Positions 53,800-62,900 of a DNA stretch of 64,000 bases are shown piece by piece. Under the pieces are notes generated by a model. The model had not been told where the DNA came from. It searched no databases and was given only the letters and a program-made list of their open reading frames with translations. The stretch's first letter is position 1. Every line of letters starts with the position of its first letter. Location: the NCBI GenBank assembly GCA_021404685.1, contig QWHC01000013.1, positions 61,168 through 125,167 on the forward strand, read 5' to 3'. The position numbers and the translations under genes were made by a program. This DNA is from Chloroflexi bacterium CFX4 (GTDB taxonomy: Bacteria > Chloroflexota > Anaerolineae > Aggregatilineales > UBA2796).

Positions 53800-54930
53800 C
53801 TAGAGTCGCCTGCCGCTGCGCGTATCAAACAAGTGTAGATGCTCAGGATCAGGTGCAATCCCGATTCGATCACCAATCCGCACGCCCAATTCCAACGGAA
53901 GCTGTGCGGCAAGTTTGCCCGAAGGTGATTCTAAATACGCCAGCACTGCCCGCTGAGTCGGCACTGGCTCTAGCAAGATGACCTGACCGCGCAAACCGCC
54001 CTCTGAAACGGCGTGCATATGCTCTGCGCGTGCGCCTAGCGTGATGCGCCGCCCTTCGCCCAACGCCAGATCGCGCCCAAGCGGTATGTGTAAATCCGCC
54101 GTGTTGGATTGCCAAATGTTCTCTACGACCACGCCCTCAAATAAGTTCATCGGCGGATAGCCAAAGAAGGTTGCGACCAGTGTTGAGAATGGACGCTCGT
54201 AAAGCGTGCTGGCAGCGCCGACCTGCTCAATCTGCCCTTCATGCATGATGGCGATCCGATCACAGAGCGCCAACGCCTCATGCTGATCGTGTGTGACGTA
54301 GACACCGGTCACACGGTAGCGGTTGATCAGCCGTTTTAGCTCAGTGCGCGTTTGCACGCGCAGTTTGGCGTCAAGGTTGCTCAGCGGCTCATCAAACAAA
54401 AAGACCTTCGGATCACGGGCAATGCAGCGCGCCACTGCCACGCGCTGGCGCTCACCGCCAGAGAGCTGCCCTGGATGTTTATCCAGCAGGGCGCGAAAGC
54501 CGATGCCCATCACGCGGGAAACTTCCCGAACGCGCTGCGGAATCTCAGCGTCACGTTTCCGCAGACGCAGAAAGAAGCCGACATTCTCATAGCTGGTCAT
54601 ATTTGGGTAGAGCGCATAGTTCTGAAAGACAATGCCCACGCCGCGTTCACCGGGCAGCACGCCGTTCATATCCTGCTCATCATAAGTGATGATGCCTTCG
54701 GTCAGCGGCACCAAGCCAGCAATGGCGCGCAGCAGCGTGCTTTTGCCGCAACCGGATGGCCCCAAAATGCCCATCGTCTCGCCATGCCGAATTTCAAGGT
54801 TAATGCCATCTAGGGCGTAGCGGCGCGGCGCACCATTTGGCAGCGGCGGCGGCAGCGCGCCAAAAGTGTTCTGAGCAAGTGCCACATGCTCTAGCGAGAC
54901 GCGCACCTCATACAGGCGAATTGTGGTCAT
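53800..54930 (-). CDS. Sugar-type (CUT1) ABC transporter ATPase, MsmX/UgpC-like
   Basis: A 376-residue ATPase with GPSGCGKSTLLRA Walker A, FQNYALYPNMTSYENVGF Q-loop region, LSGGERQRVAVARC signature, VFLFDEPLSNLDAKLR Walker B, and YVTHDQHEALALCDRIAI switch. The C-terminal TOBE/OB domain (from about 245) with the LGARAEHMH motif is typical of CUT1 sugar importers. No permease or binding-protein genes are near. MsmX-type ATPases serve several sugar importers, so it may be shared. The ATG at 54930 has GAGGTGG five bases upstream. Confidence 0.88.
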   Translation of the reverse strand: MTTIRLYEVRVSLEHVALAQNTFGALPPPLPNGAPRRYALDGINLEIRHGETMGILGPSGCGKSTLLRAIAGLVPLTEGIITYDEQDMNGVLPGERGVGIVFQNYALYPNMTSYENVGFFLRLRKRDAEIPQRVREVSRVMGIGFRALLDKHPGQLSGGERQRVAVARCIARDPKVFLFDEPLSNLDAKLRVQTRTELKRLINRYRVTGVYVTHDQHEALALCDRIAIMHEGQIEQVGAASTLYERPFSTLVATFFGYPPMNLFEGVVVENIWQSNTADLHIPLGRDLALGEGRRITLGARAEHMHAVSEGGLRGQVILLEPVPTQRAVLAYLESPSGKLAAQLPLELGVRIGDRIGIAPDPEHLHLFDTRSGRRL

Positions 54931-54947
54931 ACTGCCACCTCGCAAAG

Positions 54948-55835
54948 CTAGGGTGCGGCAGTTGGCGTTGGGACGCTAAAGCGCACCGAGTCCAAAATTT
55001 CTTGCAGTTGAGCGCGTGCTGCGTTGTACGCCTCGACAGGCTCTACATAGACGTAAAACAAGAAGTTGCGGTTGTTGAAACGCGCACCAACGAACCAACC
55101 GGCTGTATCTGGCTCGCCTTGGCACTGTGTGACGCTATAGTAAGTGCCAACGCCTGCCATGCCTGCCACATTTAGTGGCGTTTGCCCAGTGGTGCCAACA
55201 TTACAGGTAATATCAATCACTGCGCCTTGTAGCAAGCGCAAACCATCTGAATAGAGCGCCCGTGAGACGAAATCGCCGAGGGGATCAGGTGGTGCGGTCG
55301 GCGTGCCTGCTAAGGGCGGGATGGTTGGTGGCGGCGCGATGCTCGGAAAGCCCCACAACACGATCAGCGTGCCGATGCCGCCTTCGCGCAGCGCACCACG
55401 ATAGACCGCTACATTCATCGGATATGCCTCCAGTGCCACGCGCACCGGCACCACCTGATAAGCGCCTAGCCAGCCTTCGGGCAGTTCAAGGGTTAGCGGC
55501 GGCGGGCTGCCTGCTTGCAACAGATTCGGTGTGGCGGCGGGCGTGCTGATCGCCGTGGACGTTTCCGCCAACAGCGGCGAGGTTACCGTTGGCTGCAACA
55601 ATGGTGAAAGCGTGCTGGTTGGCAGCGCCGAGGTGGGCGCGGCGGTTGGCAGGCTGAGCGTTGGTGAAGGTGTTAGGCTGGGCAGCGGTGTGCGCGTGGG
55701 CGATTGGGCGCTTGAGGGCTGCGCCGCACTGAGCAGCATCAGGCACAGCGCGCTGCCCAAAAGGGCAAGTGCCGCTATGTGCAAGGTCCTACTTCCGATA
55801 AAGCGCCTTATCAGCAGGTTAAGGTTTGTCATCAC
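54948..55835 (-). CDS. Secreted Thr/Pro/Ser-rich protein of unknown function
   Basis: A 295-residue protein with an N-terminal signal or anchor (HIAALALLGSALCLMLLSAA) and an 80-residue linker of TPLPSLTPSPTLSLPTAAPTS-type sequence. The C-terminal globular domain (from about 110) has LELPEGWLGAYQVVPVRVALEAYP in shorter pieces, and FNNRNFLFYVYVEP. The domain resembles lineage-specific PsbP/LpqN-like exported modules (inference). It lies 17 bases upstream of the ABC-ATPase gene and is probably cotranscribed with it. There is no known function. Confidence 0.6.
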   Translation of the reverse strand: MMTNLNLLIRRFIGSRTLHIAALALLGSALCLMLLSAAQPSSAQSPTRTPLPSLTPSPTLSLPTAAPTSALPTSTLSPLLQPTVTSPLLAETSTAISTPAATPNLLQAGSPPPLTLELPEGWLGAYQVVPVRVALEAYPMNVAVYRGALREGGIGTLIVLWGFPSIAPPPTIPPLAGTPTAPPDPLGDFVSRALYSDGLRLLQGAVIDITCNVGTTGQTPLNVAGMAGVGTYYSVTQCQGEPDTAGWFVGARFNNRNFLFYVYVEPVEAYNAARAQLQEILDSVRFSVPTPTAAP

Positions 55836-55890
55836 AGGCTCAGCTCATTTCCGAGAATATCTTAGGTGAGTGTACCGCGCTCTGCGGCAA

Positions 55891-55937
55891 AAGGGCGAGT
55901 CGCCCTTAATGTAGGCGTGCGCCTGCCCTACGCCTAC
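55891..55937. repeat. Double-hairpin palindromic element before PBP1A
   Basis: AAGGGCGA/TCGCCCTT (55891-55907) is followed directly by GTAGGCGT/ACGCCTAC (55911-55937). Two adjacent hairpins of this style look like a small interspersed repeat. The 189-base gap also has an extended -10, TGTTAGAAT at 55980-55988, likely for the PBP gene. Confidence 0.45.
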
Positions 55938-56024
55938 CATGCGCTGAGTCGGCGTTTCGCACTTTTGCAGGGCAAGGCGTGTTAGAATAAACGTAACGCT
56001 AACCGCCGCAGGAAGTGATGCAAA

Positions 56025-58943
56025 ATGCAGCCTAATCCACCTTCACGCTACGATGACGCGCCCACTGTGCCGTACCAACCCGTCCCGCCTAATCTGCCGC
56101 CACCGCCACCACACCCTTATGCCGTTACTACCAGACGGCGGCGGCGACCGTGGCGCACATGGCTGCTTGGGTGCGGCGTTCTGTTTGGCTCGCTCATGCT
56201 CTCGATGCTGTGCGGCGGCTTCGTCGTGATTAACGCCATTCTGAACGATTTTGGTGAGCAGGTGGTCGGCAAACTAGAGGCGGCGCTGCCCAAGCAGGAT
56301 CAAGCCTTCCAAACGGCACGCATCCTCGACCGCTACGGCAACGAACTCTATCAGTTGATCGGGGAAGGGCGGCGCACCAAAGTCCGCCTGAATGAGATTT
56401 CGCCATACCTGATCAAAGCGACCATCGCCGTTGAGGATGCTTCCTTCTACGAGAACATCGGCATTGATGTCTCGGCGGTGGCGCGTGCAGGCTTGGGCTA
56501 TTTCAGCGGCGGCGATAGCGGCGGCGGCAGCACAATCACACAGCAGCTGGTGCGTAACATCGCCTTTGATTACGAATATCGCACCGAACGCTCTGCACGG
56601 CGCAAGCTGGAAGAAATGGCGATGGCAGTCGCCCTGACGCAGCGCAAAACCAAAGATGAAATCCTTGAGATGTACCTCAACACCATTTACTACGGCAATG
56701 TTGCCTATGGCGTAGAGGCTGCCGCACAGACCTATTTTGGCAAGCGCGCCGCTGATCTGAATCTGGCTGAGGCTGCCCTGCTGGCAGGTTTGCCGCAATC
56801 ACCAGCAACGCTCAACCCTTTTGATTCACGTGCGCTGGAGGCAGTTTTGGCGCGCCGCCGCATTGTGCTGGATTTGATGGTGAAAACAGAGGCGATCACA
56901 CGCACAGAGGCAGACGCCGCCGCCGCGCAGCCACTGATCTTTGCCAATCCAAACATCAGCTTGAAAGCGCCGCACTTCACGCTCTTTGCAGAGCAAGAGG
57001 TGCGCGAACTGCTGCCCGCGCTCAACTTGCCCGATACTTACCTGAACTTTGGCGGCTTGACGATCTACACCACGCTTGATCCGCGTGTGCAGGCATTAAC
57101 AGAGCGCGCCGCTGCCTCGCAAATCGCGCAGATTAAGGCGGCAAATAATGCCAACAATGCGGCTGTTGTGGTGCTAAAACCTGCTACTGGTGAGATTTTG
57201 GCGATGCTTGGCAGTGTGGATTACCGTGATGACTCGATTGATGGGCGTGTGAATGTGACCATCGCGCCGCGTCAGCCGGGCAGTGCCATCAAGGCGCTGA
57301 CCTACGCCGCAGCGATGGAACGCGGCTTTACGCCTGCTACCGTGCTGTGGGACGTGGAGACGCATATCGGCATTCCCGGCAGCCCGCTTTACTCACCCGT
57401 AAACTACGACCGCACCTTCCACGGTCCTGTACGCGTGCGCGATGCACTCGCCAGTTCCTATAACATTCCCGCTGTGCTGACCTTGCGTCAAATCGGTGTG
57501 GAGACGCTGCTGAACTTCTCGGCACGCTTGGGCATTCGCAGTCTAGAGCCTGATCCGTCTCGCTACGGGCTTTCGCTGACGCTTGGCGGCGGCGAGGTGA
57601 CTCCGCTTGAATTGGCACGTGCTTACGGCGTCTTTGCCAATGAGGGACGCCTGATGCCAACGACTTCTATCTTGTGCATCACCAATAGCGATAATCAGAT
57701 TGTCTATGAGTATGAGGGCGGCTGTGCAGGGCGTCCGCGTGCGGCAATGTCTGAACGCAGCATCACCAATGCGGCAACGGGCAAGGCAGTCCTTGATCCG
57801 CGCATTGCTTTTATGATCACGGACATTTTGGCGGATAACAACGCACGGTCGGCAGCTATGGGCGCACGCTCACCACTGCGGACGGATGGCATCCTCAGCG
57901 CGGTGAAAACTGGCACCACCAACAACTTCCGCGATAACTGGACGGTTGGCTACACCAAGAATGTGGTCGTTGGCGTGTGGGTAGGCAACAGTGATAACAC
58001 GCCAATGCGCGGCACAACAGGCTTAACTGGCGCCGCGCCGATCTGGAATCAGGTCATCACGGGTATCTACGCCGACCCTGCTATTATGGAGTCGTTGAAG
58101 GTGCGTGGTGCGCTGCGCCCGGACACCTTAACGCCGCCTAGCGGACTAGGGCAAGAGCGCCTGTGCGCCCTGAACACAGTCACCGATCTTGCCACAGACT
58201 GCCAACGCGGACGGACGGAGTGGCGGCTTGACTCGCCGCCGTTGGTGCCAGATGCCAATGGGCAGCTTGCGCCCTCGACCGATCCGCGCTTTGCGCCAAC
58301 GCCGCCGCCTGCCAACGGTCCTGCCATTGAGCGGATCGAACCCGGCGTGGTGCGCGCTTGGGCGCAACCGATTGATTCGAACCTTGCGGCGATGTACGTC
58401 TCGAACATTCGCAGCGCACGCGGTGATGCCATGCCGCCGCCGCGCTACTGCCTTGTGCCGCAAGAGGTGCGCGGGCAGGTTGGCAGCGCCCAGCCCTACC
58501 TTTTCATTGATGCCTCGCCCTTTGATGATGAATATGTGTATGCCAGTGCCTACGCGCAAGCACGAGGGCTTGCCATTCTGCCGCGTATTGCTTGCGATCA
58601 GCAGCTTTTGGCAGCAGCACCGGTTGCCAGCGGCGTAACAGCGATCATTAGCACGCCCGCGGCAGGCGAAACAGTGGTTGGCACCGTCTATGTGACAGGC
58701 ACGGCAGCTTGGGCGCCGGGGCAAGCGCTCTACTTCAAAATGGAGATACAGGGCGTGCAGTTCCCAGAGTGGACGACCTTCTCAGAGGTCTCCTACACGC
58801 CGGTCATCAACGGCGTGCTGGGCAACTTTGGCGCGACGGGCTTAGCAGCGGGCAACTACCAACTACGGATTGTGATCGTGGGCATGGATGCGAACTATCT
58901 GCACATCAGCCCGCCCACACCGATCTTCATCACAGGGCAGTAG
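56025..58943 (+). CDS. Penicillin-binding protein 1A (bifunctional peptidoglycan synthase)
   Basis: A 972-residue class A PBP: a Pro-rich cytoplasmic tail, one transmembrane helix (about 42-72), a GT51 glycosyltransferase domain and a transpeptidase domain. GT51 motifs are AVEDASFYENIGID (the usual catalytic-site His is Asn), GGGSTITQQLVRN, RSARRKLEEM and EMYLNTIYYGN. Transpeptidase motifs are the SAIK serine site in PGSAIKALTYA, SSYNIPA and VKTGTTNNFRD. The last 100 residues form an Ig-like module with ISTPAAGETVVGTVYVTG. It makes cross-linked peptidoglycan at the membrane. It is convergent with dnaA, with one base between their stops. Confidence 0.95.
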   Translation: MQPNPPSRYDDAPTVPYQPVPPNLPPPPPHPYAVTTRRRRRPWRTWLLGCGVLFGSLMLSMLCGGFVVINAILNDFGEQVVGKLEAALPKQDQAFQTARILDRYGNELYQLIGEGRRTKVRLNEISPYLIKATIAVEDASFYENIGIDVSAVARAGLGYFSGGDSGGGSTITQQLVRNIAFDYEYRTERSARRKLEEMAMAVALTQRKTKDEILEMYLNTIYYGNVAYGVEAAAQTYFGKRAADLNLAEAALLAGLPQSPATLNPFDSRALEAVLARRRIVLDLMVKTEAITRTEADAAAAQPLIFANPNISLKAPHFTLFAEQEVRELLPALNLPDTYLNFGGLTIYTTLDPRVQALTERAAASQIAQIKAANNANNAAVVVLKPATGEILAMLGSVDYRDDSIDGRVNVTIAPRQPGSAIKALTYAAAMERGFTPATVLWDVETHIGIPGSPLYSPVNYDRTFHGPVRVRDALASSYNIPAVLTLRQIGVETLLNFSARLGIRSLEPDPSRYGLSLTLGGGEVTPLELARAYGVFANEGRLMPTTSILCITNSDNQIVYEYEGGCAGRPRAAMSERSITNAATGKAVLDPRIAFMITDILADNNARSAAMGARSPLRTDGILSAVKTGTTNNFRDNWTVGYTKNVVVGVWVGNSDNTPMRGTTGLTGAAPIWNQVITGIYADPAIMESLKVRGALRPDTLTPPSGLGQERLCALNTVTDLATDCQRGRTEWRLDSPPLVPDANGQLAPSTDPRFAPTPPPANGPAIERIEPGVVRAWAQPIDSNLAAMYVSNIRSARGDAMPPPRYCLVPQEVRGQVGSAQPYLFIDASPFDDEYVYASAYAQARGLAILPRIACDQQLLAAAPVASGVTAIISTPAAGETVVGTVYVTGTAAWAPGQALYFKMEIQGVQFPEWTTFSEVSYTPVINGVLGNFGATGLAAGNYQLRIVIVGMDANYLHISPPTPIFITGQ

Positions 58944-58944
58944 C

Positions 58945-60321
58945 TCAGCGGCGCATGAAGGCAGGCACAGATGCGGCATTGGGCGTGGGCGCGCCTGCCA
59001 ATGCCGCGCAGATTGCCTCGAAATCCGCGCTGAGGGCTGTATCGTTGGTGAGTTGATCGGCAATCTTGGTGCAGCCGTGCATAACCGTGCTGTGATCGCG
59101 CCCGCCAAGCGCTTGCCCGATTTGCGAAAGCGAGGCGTCCGAGAGATCACGGGCGGCGTACATTGCCATTTGGCGCGCCTGCACGACAATTTTTGTGCGC
59201 TTGCGGCTGGCAAGGTCGCTGACGGCAAGGCGGTAATGGGCTGCCACCACTTGCAGAACGCGATCCAGCGAGGTGCGTGCCGTCCGCGCTTGATCAGCGC
59301 CGAGCGCGTGCAACACCATGCCTGCCAGTTCTCGCGTCACTGCCTGCGAGGTCAAGCCGCTGTAGGAATCAAGCTGATCAATTGCGCTCTGCAAATCGCG
59401 CACATTGGTGGTAATGCGCGCCGCCAGTAGTTCAAGCACATCTTTGGGCAGCGCCATACCACGCGCCTTGCTTTTTTCGGTTAGGATGGCGCGGCGCAGG
59501 GCAGCATCGGGCGGATCAAGGCGTGCAACGGGTCCTGCTTGCAGGCGTGAGCGCAAGTCGCCGCTCAGTCGTGCCATATCGCTTGGCAGGCGGTCGGCGG
59601 CAAACACAATCTGGCGCTGACGGTTGCGGAAAGCGTCCCAAATAGCGACCAATTCTGCCTGTGTGCTATCTTTGCCCTCAATGAACTGTGCATCATCCAG
59701 CAGAATAGCGTCCGCGTTGCGGAACTTCTCGCGGAATTGGCTGTTTTCGCCGCCGCGAATTGCCTCGACCAAGGCGGTCGTGAATTCTTCCGCCGTCAGG
59801 TAGATCGCGTTCAGGTGGCGCGCCAGGAGCGCGTGTGTGATTGCTTGCAAGAGGTGCGTTTTGCCGTTGCCCAATGTGCCAACAAACAGCGCAGGGCTAT
59901 ATTTGCCAAGCTGACCATCGGCAATAGCCTCTGCCAGGAGGTAGGCGTAGTGATTCGCCTCGCCGCTGATGAAAGCGTCGAGCGTGTAGGTTGGGTTGAG
60001 TGGGCTGCCGCTGTGCGGCGCGCTCTGATGGGCATAGTTAAAGAGCGGACTATCGCCAAAGGCATTGGTTTCGGGCGGCTGCCACGCCACAAGCTGAATC
60101 TCGACCTGACGGCGGAAGATGCTGCCGAGCGTCTGCGTCATGGAATCAAGCAGGTGGCGCTCAATCCAGTCCCGTGCATAGTCGTTCGGCACAGTGATCA
60201 CGAAGCGCCCATCTTCATAACCCAACAGTTCTGCCCTTCGCAACCACGTATCGAAGGTCGAACGGTTAAGCTGAACTTGTAACTGACCGAGCGTCGCTAA
60301 CCACGCATCTTTTGCATTCAT
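58945..60321 (-). CDS. dnaA: Chromosomal replication initiator DnaA
   Basis: A 458-residue AAA+ initiator. Domain I has DAWLATLGQLQVQLNRSTFDTWL. The AAA+ core has Walker A GTLGNGKTH (the usual GxGLGKTH is changed), Walker B ILLDDAQFIEGKDSTQ, and RSRL sensor-type residues. Domain IV has the DnaA signature ASLSQIGQALGGRDHSTVMHG, and RKRTKIVVQARQMAMY. The domain II linker is short. A perfect DnaA box lies 17 bases before the ATG, indicating autoregulation. No dnaN, recF or gyrB follows, and I see no cluster of boxes, so this is probably not the origin region. Whether it is the only dnaA cannot be seen here. Confidence 0.93.
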   Translation of the reverse strand: MNAKDAWLATLGQLQVQLNRSTFDTWLRRAELLGYEDGRFVITVPNDYARDWIERHLLDSMTQTLGSIFRRQVEIQLVAWQPPETNAFGDSPLFNYAHQSAPHSGSPLNPTYTLDAFISGEANHYAYLLAEAIADGQLGKYSPALFVGTLGNGKTHLLQAITHALLARHLNAIYLTAEEFTTALVEAIRGGENSQFREKFRNADAILLDDAQFIEGKDSTQAELVAIWDAFRNRQRQIVFAADRLPSDMARLSGDLRSRLQAGPVARLDPPDAALRRAILTEKSKARGMALPKDVLELLAARITTNVRDLQSAIDQLDSYSGLTSQAVTRELAGMVLHALGADQARTARTSLDRVLQVVAAHYRLAVSDLASRKRTKIVVQARQMAMYAARDLSDASLSQIGQALGGRDHSTVMHGCTKIADQLTNDTALSADFEAICAALAGAPTPNAASVPAFMRR

Positions 60322-60337
60322 GATAATGTATTTGTCT

Positions 60338-60346
60338 TGTGTATAA
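60338..60346 (-). promoter_or_regulatory. DnaA box upstream of dnaA
   Basis: TTATACACA on the minus strand (TGTGTATAA on plus), matching TTATNCACA exactly, 17 bases before the dnaA ATG. One-mismatch copies (TGTGCAAAA) occur near 60436 and 60691 in the 459-base gap 60322-60780. The gap shows no gene and no further structure beyond the terminator of rplA. Confidence 0.6.
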
Positions 60347-60715
60347 ACGCACTTTCAGAAGCCTGAACTGCCGAAACAGTGAGCGCCGTTTGCTTGAAAA
60401 GGGGCGGCAAACAAGCGCATGAAGTGTGCTTCTGCACTGTGCAAAACGCGGCAAGGGTCTGCTGATAGAATACATTCGATTCTACCCGTGCTTATGGCTA
60501 GGGTCAACAAACTTTGAAGGCTTTACGGGCTTTTTCAGCAAACCTCAATACTTCGGCGGCTGAACCTGTTCGCTTGAAAATAACACCGCCACAGGTAGGG
60601 TCTTGGCTGCATGGCGAGTCCTATATATAGGGATGCGCGCATTTGTTCGGCGGAATATTCCATTAAGACGCGATTAAGGGTAGGTCTTTTGTGCAAAATA
60701 GCACCAAGTGATAGC

Positions 60716-60748
60716 ACAAAAACGCCCTGTACCAGACGGCACAGGGCG
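60716..60748 (-). terminator. Terminator of the rplK-rplA operon
   Basis: CGCCCTGT pairs with ACAGGGCG across a 10-base loop. On the minus strand it is followed by a run of T. It lies 33 bases beyond the rplA stop. Confidence 0.78.
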
Positions 60749-60780
60749 CAAAGAACAGGGTTAGGCTGAATGGACGCGGG

Positions 60781-61506
60781 CTAGGCGATTTCTTTAACGC
60801 CTACGTTCATCAGCGTGTTGGCATCTAGGCGAATGCCGGGCGACATGGTAGTTGTGATCACTAAAGAGCGCACAAACGTACCTTTGGCAGTGGCGGGCTT
60901 GGCGCGGCGCAGTGCGTCAATGACTGCCAGCGTGTTCTGGATAAGCTGTTCTTCGGTGAACTGAATCTTGCCCAGCGGCACATGGATATTGGCATGCCTG
61001 TCGTTGCGGAATTCCACACGCCCGGCACGTGCTTCGCGCACGGCGCGCTCAAGGTCTTCTGGGTTAACGACAGTGCCTGCCTTTGGGTTGGGCATCAAGC
61101 CCTTGCGTCCCAGCACCTTGCCCAGACCACCAACCTTACGCATCATATCCGGCACGGCAATCGAAACATCGAATTCCGTCCATTCTTCGGTGCGGATTTT
61201 GTTGATCATCTCATCGCCGGCGACGTAATCAGCCCCGGCTGCCTCAGCGTAACGGGCTGCCTCGCCTTCGGCAAAGACCAGGACGCGCACCGTCTTGCCC
61301 AAGCCTGCTGGCAGCAGGACTGTGGTACGCACCTGTTGATCCGATTGGCGCGGATCAATACCAAGCCGTCCGTGCAGTTCAACCGTCTCATTGAATTTGG
61401 CGAAGGCGATCTGTTTGAGCAGCTTTACCGCCTCTTCAAGGCTGTATTGGCGCCCATGAACAACCTGCTTTTTCGCCTCTTGATATTTTTTACCGTGATC
61501 GGTCAT
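60781..61506 (-). CDS. rplA: 50S ribosomal protein L1
   Basis: A 241-residue L1 that forms the L1 stalk of the ribosome and binds 23S rRNA. Conserved pieces are [55 protein letters not shown] and FTEEQLIQN. It has the usual length. The ATG has GGAG upstream. It follows rplK. The usual downstream genes rplJ and rplL are absent; a terminator and dnaA come next. Confidence 0.98.
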   Translation of the reverse strand: MTDHGKKYQEAKKQVVHGRQYSLEEAVKLLKQIAFAKFNETVELHGRLGIDPRQSDQQVRTTVLLPAGLGKTVRVLVFAEGEAARYAEAAGADYVAGDEMINKIRTEEWTEFDVSIAVPDMMRKVGGLGKVLGRKGLMPNPKAGTVVNPEDLERAVREARAGRVEFRNDRHANIHVPLGKIQFTEEQLIQNTLAVIDALRRAKPATAKGTFVRSLVITTTMSPGIRLDANTLMNVGVKEIA

Positions 61507-61572
61507 CGTTTTTTACTCCATGTAGTCATGACGAGCCTTATACGGCTCTGCTACGAAATAATGCGGGATGGT

Positions 61573-61998
61573 TTAGTCTACGACCTTGATGCCCATGTTA
61601 CGTGCGGTGCCTTCGATCTGGCGCATAGCTGCCTCAATATCGTTGGCGTTCAGGTCGGGCATTTTGATCTCGGCGATCTCGCGCACCTGTTTGCGCGTCA
61701 CCTGTCCAACTTGCTGTTTGTTCGGCGTGGCAGAGCCTTTTTGAATGCCTGCTGCACGGGTCAGCAAGAAGGACGTGGGCGGGCTTTTCAGGATGAAACG
61801 GAACGAGCCATCGCTGAAAATCGTGATTTCGGCGGGAATAATATCACCAACGCGGTTAGCGGTGCGGGCGTTATATTCCTTGCAGAAGCCCATCAAGTTG
61901 ATGCCGTGCTGTGCCAGCGCGGGACCGATTGGCGGCGCAGGGTTTGCCTTGCCCGCTGCAATAGAAAGGGTGACGACTGCTTTGACTTTCTTAGCCAT
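61573..61998 (-). CDS. rplK: 50S ribosomal protein L11
   Basis: A 141-residue L11 of the GTPase-associated centre. The opening [33 protein letters not shown] is split into its conserved parts ([19 protein letters not shown]), with the [12 protein letters not shown] and [12 protein letters not shown] stretches and an L11-type C-terminal RNA-binding helix. The ATG has GAGG upstream. It is second to last in the operon nusG-rplK-rplA. Confidence 0.98.
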   Translation of the reverse strand: MAKKVKAVVTLSIAAGKANPAPPIGPALAQHGINLMGFCKEYNARTANRVGDIIPAEITIFSDGSFRFILKSPPTSFLLTRAAGIQKGSATPNKQQVGQVTRKQVREIAEIKMPDLNANDIEAAMRQIEGTARNMGIKVVD

Positions 61999-62135
61999 GT
62001 TGTGTAAACCTCATCTCAAGATGTACGAACAGGACGCTTGAACGTCCCTCCATCACTATGGGCAGTTGGCTGCCCAAAAAACGGGCGGAAGCCGCCTCCG
62101 CCCATCTTGCCAAACCAAGTTGTGGCACGCTGTGC

Positions 62136-62897
62136 TTAGGCTTTTTCCACCTGCAAAAAGTCCAGTTCCACAGGCGTTTCGCGCCCGAAGAACGAGACCA
62201 TCACGCGCACCTTGCTCTTATCAAGGTCAATGTTGTCCACAATGCCGTTGAAATCGTAGAACGGTCCGTCCACAATGCGGACTTTGTCACCTTGTTTGAA
62301 GGTGACCTTGACCTTTGGTGCCTCAGTCTCCATGCGGCGCATAATCTGCGAAACTTCCTCAGGGCGCAGCGGCGTTGGTTGGTTATCCATGCCCACAAAG
62401 CCAGTGACGCCGGGCGTGTTCCGCACCATGAACCAGCTTTCCTTGTCCATTTTCATCTCGACAAGGATATAGCCGGGAAAAACGCGGCGCTCTACGGTGC
62501 GGCGCTTACCTTCGCGCACCTCGATCTCTTCCTCGGTCGGCACGATAATATCGAGGATTTTATCCTGCATTCCAAGCGTTTCGCGGCGTTGCTCAATCAC
62601 TTGGCGCACCTTGTTTTCATAGCCCGAATAGCAGTGAACGACATACCACTGCGGCGTATCATCCTCATGGATGACGATCTGCTCACCTTCGGCGTTGGTG
62701 CCGATCACAACGCGATCAGAAACTTCCGCGCCTTCCGCCTCAATGTCCTCTTTCTTGCGGCGCGTGGTGGGACGTTTGCGCGCCCCTTTTTTGGGCGCAG
62801 CATCGCCGCTGTCTTCCTCTTCCAATTCATCCAGATAGACCGGTGTTGGGTCGTATTCTGGGTCTTCATAGCGTGGGCGTGGTCTGCGCGGCGGCAT
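62136..62897 (-). CDS. nusG: Transcription termination/antitermination factor NusG with N-terminal extension
   Basis: A 253-residue NusG; the usual length is about 180. The NGN domain starts near residue 80 (WYVVHCYSGYENKVRQ) and includes RRVFPGYILVEM. The KOW domain is VTFKQGDKVRIVDGPFYDFNG. The first 75 residues are an acidic and basic low-complexity stretch (EDPEYDPTPVYLDELEEEDSG, ARKRPTTRRKKED). NusG binds RNA polymerase and aids pausing, Rho action or antitermination. It follows secE by 3 bases. The extension is shared in style with SecE, the adjacent gene. Confidence 0.96.
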   Translation of the reverse strand: MPPRRPRPRYEDPEYDPTPVYLDELEEEDSGDAAPKKGARKRPTTRRKKEDIEAEGAEVSDRVVIGTNAEGEQIVIHEDDTPQWYVVHCYSGYENKVRQVIEQRRETLGMQDKILDIIVPTEEEIEVREGKRRTVERRVFPGYILVEMKMDKESWFMVRNTPGVTGFVGMDNQPTPLRPEEVSQIMRRMETEAPKVKVTFKQGDKVRIVDGPFYDFNGIVDNIDLDKSKVRVMVSFFGRETPVELDFLQVEKA

Positions 62898-62900
62898 ACC

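Noticed and set aside
60322..60780. Replication origin at dnaA
   Set aside because: Only one perfect DnaA box and two one-mismatch copies are seen. There is no AT-rich unwinding region and no dnaN.
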